Part shown: one piece after another, positions 20,173 through 32,578 of the stretch
How the letters are laid out: the number at the start of each line of letters is the position of its first letter
How positions within the stretch are numbered: position 1 is the first letter of the stretch
Source: Brachionus koreanus
Lineage: Eukaryota; Rotifera; Eurotatoria; Ploima; Brachionidae
DNA: 64,000 nt
Direction: 5' to 3'
Assembly: GCA_016987375.1 (NCBI GenBank)
Contig: PJRA01000263.1
Span: 3,874,254 to 3,938,253, forward strand
Notes under the pieces: generated by a model
Seen by the model: only the letters and a program-made list of their open reading frames with translations
The model's database searches: none
What the model was told of the DNA's origin: nothing
Program-made: the position numbers and the translations under genes

Positions 20173-21421
20173 TTAAAAATATTTATCTGTAGAAAATAAG
20201 TTTAGAAAATAAGCAAAAAATTTTATATTTTTTATTATCCATGCCGTAAAATATCTAAAAGTATCCAAAAGATAAAAAATTTTCTTACTTGTTAGTTAGA
20301 GCATATATAATTGGATTGATAAAACTATTTACATAACCGATCCAAGTAATTAAGCGTTCAGCAAATAAAGGCAATGTTTTATTAGTAACAGCTAAAGTGA
20401 CATACATAATAAAAAATGGAAGCCAACAAATTATAAAAATTCCTATTAAATTTCAAAATTATTAAAAATTTAAGAAAATTAACTGAATACCCATTATTAT
20501 GCCAAGAGTCTTTATAGCTTTTGTGTCTTTGCTTCTTTTTTTTTCGATGATTTTAATTTGCTTTAGTAATTTTAAAAAGCGATTTTTTTTGTCATTTCTG
20601 TCCTCCAGATTTCTGGTTTCTTCACTCTCACTGAGCAATTTATTTATCGTCTTGTCGTTAAGTAACTCATTGTTGTTTAAGCAATTATTGCTCTCACTCG
20701 AGTTTAGCAAGTTTGAGCATCTCATTTCTAGATTAAAATTCCTAGTTCTTTGATCTATTTGAGCAATTGCTTTGGCTTGATGCTTAGCTACAAAAAATAT
20801 GCGCATATAAACACAGGTCATTATTATCAACGGAATAAAAAACGAGAGAGATGACGAAATAATTGCATAGATCATGTTTGCCTCAAGCATACAAGTATCT
20901 TTTGGACCCGGCTCTGACGAGTCCTTGAGATTGAGCCCAAAAAATATTGGAATAAATGACATACATAAACTCAGTGTCCATACAGACATCACACCAACAA
21001 AAACATGCCATGTACGGACTAAATTTTTGTAGGCCAAAGGCTTGAATATGGCAACATATCTGTCCATGGCAACTAAAAGCAAGTGGAGTATTGACGCTGT
21101 GCAGCAAGTAATGTCGAATGCATTGTAAAATTTACAAAATAAGTCATTGAATATCCATTTTTGTATCACATCCTGTATCATTGCTGGTATCATGACTAAA
21201 AAAGTGACAGTAATGTCTGCGATTGCTAGACTCAGGAGAATGTAATTGGTTGCGTTTTTTAGGCGCTTGAATCTAATTATGACTGAGACAACCAGTGTAT
21301 TTCCGATTAAGGTTAAAAATATTACAATTACACATGCTATTCCTATTAAGATTTTTTCTGTCAGTGAGACTTGAGAGTCATCCTCAAAATGTGTTATATT
21401 TTTGCTGACAAACTCATTCAT
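20173..21421 (-). CDS. Aminergic G-protein-coupled receptor
   Basis: A class A receptor, probably for a monoamine (octopamine, tyramine, dopamine or serotonin class). Exons on the minus strand: 21421-20491, 20442-20289 and 20254-20173, total 1167 bases, 388 residues. Seven membrane segments are visible. TM1 has GNTLVV, TM2 has LSLAIADI. TM3 (AFDITCCTASILHLLLVAMDRY) carries the amine-binding Asp and the DRY motif. TM5 starts SSSLSFFIP with Ser residues suited to catechol or phenol hydroxyls. TM6 has CWLPFF. TM7 has WIGYVNSFINPIIY. The third inner loop is long and charged (about 90 residues). The last short exon adds a helix-8-like NKYFTAWIIKNIKFF; its intron would be only 34 bases, and reading through would end the protein right after NK. 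The ligand cannot be told from sequence alone. Confidence 0.9.
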
Positions 21422-24400
21422 TTTTCTTGTCTCTTGAGCAATTTGCTAAGCTTTTTTCATTTACTGTAAAAAATTTACAAAACGTTAATAATTTTAGATT
21501 TGAATAAAATGAACATTTCTTAAAAATCTAAAAATAAAACAATGAAAATAAAAACTCAATATTCAAAAAATTAATTGAAATAAAATATCAGGTGTCAAAT
21601 TTAAGCATTTTCCTTAATTTGGTTAATTTTAAATTTTGTAAAAAAAAAAAAAGAAAAAAAAGAATTGATGGCGCAAAATGACTGATTTTGAGTCCTGATT
21701 TTGAAGCAGCCAAACAAATTGAGCTTTATTTTTGGAAAACGTCAATTAAGGCCACATAAATTCTTTTATCTAAATATTTCAAAATTTTAAAACTCAACCT
21801 AAAGCATTATAAATAAAAGATTGTATACTTTTATTTTTATTTTAATATAAACGGAATTGATGTAAATAAAGCTGACGGGCTAAACTAAAGTCTTGAAATA
21901 GGTACGATTTCTGTTCAGCAGCTTGTATACTTTATGAAAGATAGACAATGTGTCTTTAAAAAAGTAGCAACCAAAAATGCTTTTTAATTTGATTTCTAGG
22001 TATTTCTAAAGATTTACGATTAAGATTTATCGAAAATTTATTTAAAAAGTTTTTAGTATTTATCTTAGAGATGCATTCCAGGAGTAAATTTATTTATGGA
22101 GTTGGTTTTAGGATAAAAATTTGATAATTCTATTATGTCTATGCTAAGAACTTTATTCAAAATTCGTGGATTTCATCTAATGTGAATAATTAATTATTAT
22201 CGTTGAAGAGTTAGAATGAATTGCAAAAATGATTAATGTAACAGATTAGATGCCAGAAAAATAAAATTTTAATCATACTTTTGGAACTTTTCGTGGCTTA
22301 CTTAGAGAATAATCTAAGCAAATCGAGACAAAAAAGGGAAATTAGAAAAACTGACAATGTTGCATCCCACATTTCAATTGAATTTCCTATTTGAGTTTAA
22401 CAAGTAGTTATGGTTAAAAAGGCATTTAATTATTTTGCCATAAAAAAGCCTATTGAGCATTCAAAAAATTGACAGGTAGTTTAAAAAGTAGCAAAGCATA
22501 ATAAATCACATTTATAAAACTAAAATAAATTAGAATAATAAAAAAATCTAAAATAAACTCAAGTGTTTTTCTACTAGCTAAATGTGCGAACAATTTTTTC
22601 AAATGGAATTTTAGTAATTTTAAAAAATTAATAAAAACTTTTCCAATTTTATTTCTTCAATTTTAATACCTAATTTTATTTTACTATAAATTCATTAAAT
22701 ACGAACATGATACTTTAATTTAAAAAAAAAAATTTTTTTCTAAAAGAATCTAAGTTTTTCATATCTTTGGTTTTTATGACTTTTTTCTCAAATATCATTT
22801 TTTGTTTTTAGTTAATTATAATTATATTTTAAATATATGGAAATTAACATCTATTTACAGACGATTTTCAAATATTATTGATTAAAAGAGCACTCCAGAT
22901 TGTGTTACAAATCTAATTAAAATGATTTAATATTAATCTTATAGTTTTTTTCTCTTTAAGTTGACATAAATTTTATTATCACTCTATAATATTAAATAAC
23001 TTTCCGTTTATATAATAAAAAAGAACACATTAAATTTTTCGCGAGCTAGTACAAGGCGAATTTAAATTAATCTAATTATTTTTTTTATGAATAAAAATAA
23101 ATAATTTGAAAAAAATTATTTAAACTTCTAATTTGTCCTGAATGAAGTTTTTTTTTTTACTAAGTCTAAATCTCAAAATTAGATATTTGAATAACTAGTA
23201 AGACGACTCATATTAGAACATTTTTTTTTTGAAATATTTTCTAGAAAGAAAAATTCTTATTTTCAAAATCTAAATTTAGTTTTAAAGCTTAATTAAAAAA
23301 AAACAACACGAAATCTTAATTTAAGTCTATAATAAAGGGAAATTAAAATCTAAACAAAAAAGTATTCTTCTTCATTGAGAGTGAATAATATGCCATAAAC
23401 TTGAAGAATTGTTGGTAAATTAGATATATTTGGTGACAAAACAAAATTTTTTTGAGGCACAAGTGATACCCGAAAAATAAATCGTAAAATTATAAGTTGA
23501 TAAAAAACGTTATACTTGCTGTCATGCTTTCATTTGGGAGCTAAACCAAATCTAATTAAACATAAGTAGATGAGATTTGAATGTTTAATCTCAATTTTTT
23601 TTTGCATTAAAGAAAATCAAGATTTTAAAATAATAATAAAATTTTTTATGACTAAGAGACTTAAAATAAATGATTTGGGCTGATGAAAAAAAACGATTAA
23701 AAAAAATTAAAATTAAAGAAATAAACTACTTATTGATTTTGTTTTTGAGGGTATTATTCTTGATTCAAAAATGATATAATTTAAAAAAAAAATAAATGAA
23801 AAAAACGAGAAATCTAATCTCTTTAATAATGATACTCAATATTCTATTTGAATATTTTTTTTTATTTTATTTTATTTAAGATCAAACTCATAATTTGTTA
23901 TTTAGAAATAAATTAAAAATTTATAAATTCTTCATTGAAAAAAATATAATAAAAAATTATTTTTTTTTATTGAATAATAAGTTCTTTTTAAAAGCATTGT
24001 GTTTTTTAGTATCTCTTAAAAAAAATGTCATTTGAAATACTGTTATCATTTTAGAATTTCCTAAGGGAGAATTTTCAATTTGAGATTATTAGGTACCAAA
24101 AACTGATTAAATTCAAATTTGAATTAATTATTTTAGTCAAAAAAATTTGTGACACAGTTCTTACAATAAATTACTTTCTAATAAAAGTCGAAAAATTGAT
24201 TATTTCTTATTTCGTGATTTATTTTGCTTTTTGAATTTTGAAAACAACATTGTTTAACGTTTTGAGCCAAGCGAATTACAATGAAAACCGATAGTTTAAG
24301 AACAAGAATGTTCGGTTAAACCATTAATTTGATAATGTTTTGGAAAAATTCTAAATAAAGATGATAAGTTGAGATCTAAATAGACTTAATGATAAAATTA

Positions 24401-27400
24401 AGTACATTTAGATATTTAAGCTTGATAGGAAAGCTAAACTTAATGTTGAAAAAATTTAATAAAATAAAAAAATAAAAATTTTTTTATTACCAAATATAAA
24501 GCTTGATAATGCTAATATTTTGACATCATCAAATTAATCAAAATTTAATGAAATTAAAGAATATGAAATGAACGTGCTCTAGTCTTTTCATTACTTTCTA
24601 TTTTTAAATACTCTCTCATAATTAATCGGGTCTCATTTTGAAAAAATAAATACTGAAATTTAAAAATAAAAAGCTTAACGAATGTCATGTATGCAAAATA
24701 CAAAGTTAAACGATTGTGATCTAATCAAAATGAATCAATAATTTATTAGTTTATTATTTAAAAATCAATGACTTAAGCTTAATAATGTCATGTAGAAACT
24801 TAGCTCTAGAATAATATGAAAAGATTATAGATTTTTCTCGCTTTAAACTCTATTAGTACGAGTTGATTTTTTTTTTTGAATTACTTAAATATTTTTGAAA
24901 AAAATAATTTGCAGGATGCCATTGGAATAATTGCTTGAAAGCGGAATATATAAAGTTAACAAATCAATAATTAAGTATTTAATTTTATATTTATTCAAGC
25001 AGTATTTTTAAATAAGCTAATTAAAAGACTTTTATTGGGGAAAATTAGAAATAACTAGAAAATATTGTGAGCTCATTAATTTAGCTTTTATGTTTCAATG
25101 GTTTTAAAAATGTAAGTAAAAACTGACTTTGAAATTAGAAAATTTACTATAATTTTAAATTTTCAAATTAGATTAAATTTTCATCTTTTCAATATTTTAT
25201 TACTCAAATTTAATTTTTAAAATGGAACTAAATTGGTGAAGAAATTTGAAAATTCATGTTCAAAAATTCCATTTATTCTCAATTATAAGGTAAAATGAGT
25301 CTATATACTCATGTATTTGTTTAAGTGATACTTAAAAATAAGCTTTTTTACAAAAAAATTAATTATCAAGCTTCAATCGGCTCGGAAATTGGCTTTTAAA
25401 TAGTTTAAAAAAAAATGACAGTAATAAATTAATTGATATTTTGAACAATTAAGTAAATAAATTCAACAAATTTATTGATATTTGACGCCGACGTACTATT
25501 GTGCATCTAATTTAAAATACGATTTTTCATATTTTAAACGTTTAGCCTTATTTTGCCTGATTATTTGATATGATTTTGAATAGCCTAATTTCCTAATTTT
25601 TTATACTAAACAGTCTAAATTTGAATTTAAATATTATTTAGTTAATATTTAGTTAATTAAAATGATTTAAACTTATTAATACTGACAGCATTACGACAAT
25701 GAAATTAATTATCTATTATTGAATTTTGAAAAAATCTTCAAACAGAACAAAATCATCAAACTCAAAACTCTTTTTTTTTTGTTTTTCTTTTGTTGATATA
25801 AAATTTTACATCATTTACAGTTATTAATCAAATCCTGGTAAAAAAAAAAGAAAATATTGTCAAACAAAATATCTTAATCATTTTTTTTTTAAAAGTGATA
25901 AATTAATTTAAAAAAATTTTCTTATTCATGTTTTTGCGAACCAAATTTTATTTTTTTTTAAATATTATTGAATAAATTCTGAACATAAAATAAAATTTAA
26001 AAAAAAAAAAAATTAATTTTTTTGACAGATTATTAAAAAAAAATAGTAAATGCTTAATTGGTAAAATTTTTTAATTAAAAAAGTGTACATTTTTTTCCTA
26101 TTCATTGAGTAAGAAAATCAATCAATAATAAAAAACAAAAATGGTTAAAACTCTCAGACAGATTAGGTTTTTCTAATAATATATTTTTTCTAAATTTACA
26201 GTCTCAGACTAATATTTTTATGAAGCAAATAATTTTTTTCCCAATTTTAACAAAAAAAATAGCTTAGTTTTTACTTTAGAATCTTTTTTGTATATAAACC
26301 ATATATCTTATCTTCTTTCAGGCCTCTACCTCGATTCAAAATTTAACATAAAATAATGTGGGAGTGATTAAGAGTAAATCAAATTTGATTTAAAGCTAAA
26401 CTCATATAAAGGCACTTAGTCTCAATACGCAATAGGCCATTTTCCAGAGGGACAGCTATAAAAAGAAATTATCTTAAGCCAGCAAATCGAAGTATTATCA
26501 AACAAGCTGATATTTAGATGGTATGGTTTTAATTTATCCGATTTTATTTATCAGACTAAAATGCAAAATTTTTTCCCTTTGTGCTTAAGGATACATTTCG
26601 TATTTTAAGATATATTTTCATTCCAATCGACATGAAACATTTAAGAGCTTTTTATTCTGTAAACACAAATTAAATCGATTAAATCCCAAAATTAACTATC
26701 TTAATAATTTAATTCAAATGAGTGGTTTGGCTTGATGTGAAAGAAAATAGAAAATAGTTTTATCTAACCGAAAGTAATTAAACCATTATTTTCCGTAAAT
26801 AGATCTCTTGTGTTAGGCGAAAGAAAATCCCTAATGGGTTACATAGAAATGATTGAATAATTGCTAATTATAAAGTTAAACAAGAGATCATGTAAATTTT
26901 TCTAAGATGATTGGTTTAAGGAGTGTTTTACCAAAGGCATTTTCAAATCAAATTATGCTATCGTTAAAGAGACAACTTATAAAATTTAATTAAAATAGAA
27001 ATGCTTTTCAAATATTCATTTTAAAAAATAATAAAATTTTTCAAAATGGGCGAATGATCATGTATGATCTATCTGCCAACAATGCTTCTCAATTGTCTGA
27101 AACCCTGAAAATTATCATTGAATATTAGATGAAGATTTAAAAATTTTAACTCGAATCAGAGAAAACTTTTATTTTTCAATCTATGAATCTCAACATCACA
27201 AAAAATTAAACTTCATAACTTTATTTCAAAAAAAATTGAAAATAATTCTATTTACATATACATCAATAGTTTATTTATTAAATATGACAATTTTCATATT
27301 AACTTAAAAGCCTCTTAATAAAAAAATATTGATTGCTAAAAAAAAACAGTTTTTTCTACGTAATCCATTTTTTATCTAATGAAAACTAGAGAAAAAATGA

Positions 27401-30400
27401 TAAATAAATAAAATAGCAGATGCTGTTTAAAGCTAAACAACAAAAAAAAATAGACAACAATTAAAAGCAAACATCACAAGATTATGACTAATTTAAAAGG
27501 GATCATTTTTGGGCCTTATTAGATCAATTATTCAAAAATTTTCTCATATCCAAAGCTTTTCATATCATTTAGCAAATTAAAAACCAATATTTAATCAGAT
27601 AACTCAATTTGAAAAAATTAAAATTTTTATATAGCAGTAAAAATTTCAAATCATGCAAGTTAATAATTTCAGCAAATAAAAAAAGCTGTTAATTATCATT
27701 GTGGTATGTTGTATATCTAAAGGAACATACAAAGCCCGATTTTAATTCGGGGGGAAAATTCTAATTTTTTTCATCTATTTTAAGTTCGAGTCTAAAAAGA
27801 AATTTATTTTTAGATTTTATCAAATAAATAAATATTTAAATTTAAACTAACTTTTATTCAAGGCGGAAATTAACTTATAGGAACAAAGTTAGCTATTTTG
27901 ATTTTAAATAAAACATTCATTCATTAAAATGAGAAGTGAATTGATTCAAAAAAATCTGTCAAATAGAGCTCATATTCCATTTTTTAAAAATCGATGTGAA
28001 ATTTTAATTCAAAAATTAATTGAAACACAACCAAGAGTTGCTTGATAGAAAATAGAAATTTGCTTTCATAATTTATTAATTAATAAGCATTTTTATTTTG
28101 ACATGAAATAAATTTTAAAAATTCATTAGTAAAATCAGACATCAGATATAAATAAAAAAAATTGGTGATTTGAAACAATTGAAAGATTGATTTTTGACCG
28201 TCTTAAATAAGGAAAAGTAAAACTTTATCTAAAGGCTTTTATTTGATATCCTTAAAAAATTACTTTTGATTTTCAACTGCACAACGCCCTAAAAATTTTA
28301 GCAAATATATCAAACTAAATCAATCTAATTTATCTTTAAAAAAAGAAAATCTAACGCCAAGTAATTGATGCTCTAAATGTTTGAAAATTGTATATTGAAT
28401 AAAGGGTCTAAAATTGTTTCAGTGGGTCTAAACCGGAAAATTAACAAGGTTCAAATATTTAAACTAAAAGCTAAAATTAATGGTTTATGAATAAAAACGT
28501 GATTTTTTTTGCTTATTTTAAATTATTAATTTGTTAACTCAATAAAATTCATTACCTTTTAATCATCAACAAAAAAAATCAAACAAAAAAGAAAATATCG
28601 AATTTTTGAATCTTTTTTTATCAAAATTTAGCAAGCTTTTCAATTTCATTAAGTTAAATTACCCAAAATCTTGTTTACTATAATTTAACATTTGACAATG
28701 GGCTGTACAATTATTTAATTAGTTATTTTTGATAAACCAAAGAATTTTTGGCCATGCGATTTAATTTTTATTTTATTACTTTGAAAGACTTTTAAATTAA
28801 GAGAATTTTTTCAAATCATATAAATAAACTTTTATTGAATAGATATAATTTTATATTTAAGATCTTGTTTTTTTTTAAATAACAAAGATTTTGACAAAGA
28901 GTTAAAATTAAAACAACAAACTCGGAAAAAATTGATTTTTCCGGAATAAGTTTTTGCTAAGTAATTTCAAATTTTCGAATTTTCACTTAAAAAAATAGTG
29001 CATAAAACAAACATGGTTTAAATTGATGATTTTGAAACAATTATAGAGTCAACCATGAAAATTTTAAATATCTAAATAATTTATAAATCTAATCTTTGCT
29101 GTCGTTTCTAATTAATTAAAAAATATATGTCCTTACCTCTACATTATTTCACAAATTTGCTCTTTAATTTTATTCAATAACCGAGATTATATTTTAAGAA
29201 TAAAATAACATAAGATACTAAAAGATATTGTAAAATTCGGATAAGTTTTTTTGGAAAAATCTTTAATACCAACTTTTGCCTAGCTATCTAAAAATCAAAA
29301 TTTCACAGTAGTTGATTGAGATTAAATTTTTTTGATTTAAAGAGAAAATGAATGTCATACTCAAAATTGTGAAAATAGTATTTATCAAAAGAGATTCGAC
29401 TTTTTAGACCTTTTAATTAAAATAAAAATATTAAAATTATAAAAACATCAATCTAGATAAAAGAGAATATTTTCAGATTTTTTGATTTTATTTACGAATT
29501 TATGCCTCAGTCGATTTTTAAAACAATGAAATTTTAATTAAATTTTATAAATTATCGTTCCTTTATTGTATTTATGATGAATGAAGCAGTAAAAAGATAG
29601 AAATAAAAATCGAGCATTTTTGAGTGTGTTCATTTTAATAAATTTTTATTAGTTTGAAAAAAAAAATAATTAAAAAAAAGAATTATTTAATATTTTAATA
29701 TTTTTTTTTAAGGTACAGTAAGTGAACTAAATAAAGGGTTTATAGGAAACGACTAGAATGATTATTAACGTCAACAAATTAATTTATTTCTCCAATAAAA
29801 TAAATAAAATTTAGGCTTTAGTTCATACGATTTCATGAAATTAAAAATAAAAATTAATATTAATAATTTTTTATTAGAAAAAAAAATTAAGATCAGCTCA
29901 TGAAAAAGACAAAATTCAATTAATTAATCCAAGGCTGAATTGAATTTCAAATTAAATAATCACATTTGTTTTTTAAACATTAAAAAATAATCAATTTTCT
30001 AATTTTTTATTATATCAATAAAGAAATTAATTATATACACTAATCATTATCAAAATTTAAATTTCAAGAAATTTATTAGATGTTGTTTTCACTGAACAGA
30101 TTCAAAAGTTGACTCTATTTAGAATTTATGCAGAACATATGTGCTTAAATGCCCAAGGAAACACCAATTTAGTCACTGTGACAACCAACGAACCTTGAAA
30201 TCTTTTAATTAAAGCCAAAAAAAGAAGAGGAAAATAATAAACATATTCGGAGATAAGATAGATCAAGTCGAATTTGATGATAAAAACAGAGGCTCTCATT
30301 CAATTAAAATTTTTTTAAATTTAACCTAATTTCAAAACAAATAAACTTTGAATCTAACCAACAATAAATAATGAAAATAACATGAATACTCGAAGAGATA

Positions 30401-32578
30401 ATCTTCGATCTATTCGAGTATTCTCGTCTATAGAGATAACAATGAGATATCTGTTGGTCACGGAAAAAAATAAAAAACTATTTTCAAATTCAATTAATTT
30501 CAATATCTCAACAAGCCAAACTCTTAATCTTTATCTATCTTTATTAGTTGTTTTTTAAAGTTGCCTATAATTGTTGGTTACATAAATCCTCAATATTTAT
30601 TTCTAATTAAACAATCTGAACCCGATCTTTATCTAGCTATTAAGCAAACCGCATTGGTCTTGGCTAAGTAAAGAAAAAAATAAGATTAAAAGTTTACAGT
30701 GACAAATTTTGTCTTTTAGATAGAGAAAAATATTTTTTGACCAGATAGCAAGTCCCATATGGCTTTGTTTTGCTTATTTAAGCGAGCAGTCTGAACAAAA
30801 CAATAAATGACGGCCAAAATGAATACTCAAATAAATATTTAATTTTGCATTTAAATTCAATTAGAAAAAATTAAGCTAAATCCAAGAGTTTTTATTCTTT
30901 TTTCTTTATATTTATATATAAATAATTCAAGAAGTTTCATACCTAATATCGATAATCGATTGACAATTGGCTATTTATGCAGCAAACTGATGATTTATTA
31001 CTTTTGAGCCATTAATTTTTAAACTCAAAATTGTTAATTACTCCAAATATCCAGTCAATGTGGTGACATAATTTTAAATTTAGCTGGATAGACTTATTAA
31101 ATATAGATTAATTATAGTTTGACTTTTTTTTCTGAGTTTTCGTCAAATGGATTTAATATTTAGGCTATTTGAAGCATTTATGACTTAGTCTCAATATGAG
31201 AAGAGTTTAACATTTTAAGAGAATAAAATTTTAAGGTTTCTTGTACAATTTTTTTTTTTGTTACAAACATACTCAAGTGGTTTTGGTTTGATATCCAAAA
31301 CTGGTCTAGTACTCGATTCCATAAACTCGATTTTTCTATTTTATTAAAAAAAAGAAATTACAAAAATGCTCAAATTAAAATTAGATGGCCATTTTATTCA
31401 AATTGTTTTATAATCTCATTTTACTTGTCTAAAATTTGTTTCAAAAATGAAAATATTTAATTCTAATGCAAGAACTAATAAAGCATATCTGATATAAAAG
31501 CAATGGATGTTTTATTTAGTTAGGATTTTAGTATATCAATCTAAATAAATCATACGAAATAAATTTTCATTATTTACTAGTATAGATCAAAAGGTCGTTT
31601 TGGCGACCAATTCAATTTAACGATCTGATAAGATCATGCTATTGAGAGATAAAAGTTCACTATTTTTATTTTATTAAAAATATAGTTTGGGTTTATTAAA
31701 AAATATTAGTCCTTCCTTTCAGTCGCATGAGAAAAATACACGGATTTTAGTAATTATGGAACTAATAATGAGTATGGTCATATGACTATAATAAAAGTAA
31801 TAAAAATAAGAGCTTCAGCAGATTAAGTGTTTTTATTTTGAAGCTACCACATTTAGCTCATTTTTTGGATAGCTTTTATTTTTTTCTTTTAGCAAAGTAA
31901 GGCCAAGTAATTCCATTTAATTGTGTTTACTTGGATTTAGTAGACTTAAGGACAACAAATCGTGAGTTTTAGTTTATACAAGACCGTGCTTTTAATGATT
32001 ATTTTTGCATCAATAACAAAATAGAAGCAAAATTTTTTTGTTAATTTTTCTCTCAAGTTTTGAATAAAAATGAATATGCTAATTAAAAATCAATTGTTAA
32101 AATTTTGTGGAAAAAAAAAGTGTTCATACTTAAAATTACTAAGTGGTCTTTGAGTTAAATATTAATTTACGAGTCGAATTCAAGTTTGCTATCATGTTTC
32201 TAAGCTATCTATTCGAAATTTTGTCAAATATTAGTATTAAGTAGACAGAAACCAAATTAATCACAACAATTTAAATTCTAGGCCTTTTTGAAACAGTGTA
32301 AGAGAGATTATAAATAAAAAAGTATTCAAAAAATTCAGACACGGAAATGGTCACTCTATTCTAGAACAAACTATATTTACCTTCAACGTATTAAATTACT
32401 AGAAAATAAAAAATTGTATATGTTTGTTTATATCAGACAATTTCATGTCATCAAATTACATTTAAGTTTAAAGAGCGCGCGCTCAAAATTAAGCAAATAA
32501 TATATTCAATTAGTTTCATCACATCCATTTTGATCTTTATTTTTTTTAATTTTTTGCTAGAAAGAAATGTTTTTTTGA
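21422..32578. other. 11-kb AT-rich gene desert between receptor and Crumbs
   Basis: No coding frame, tRNA or clear transposon is supportable in this long stretch, apart from homopolymer runs and weak palindromes. It contains the 5' regions of both the receptor (transcribed leftward) and Crumbs (rightward), so enhancers are expected. A patch at 30240-30730 has a cluster of GATA-like sites and an 11-bp-arm palindrome (30384-30423). A TATAAAAAG word occurs at 26457 but no transcript can be attached to it. Confidence 0.6.
30384..30423. repeat. Palindrome with 11-bp arms
   Basis: GAATACTCGAA and its exact complement TTCGAGTATTC are separated by 18 bases that themselves hold AGATAATCTTCGATCT, a second partial inverted repeat. 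It lies 2.2 kb upstream of the Crumbs start. Confidence 0.8.

Noticed and set aside
26452..26475. TATAAAAAG as a promoter TATA box
   Set aside because: No gene or transcript can be attached to it, and such words are frequent in this base composition.
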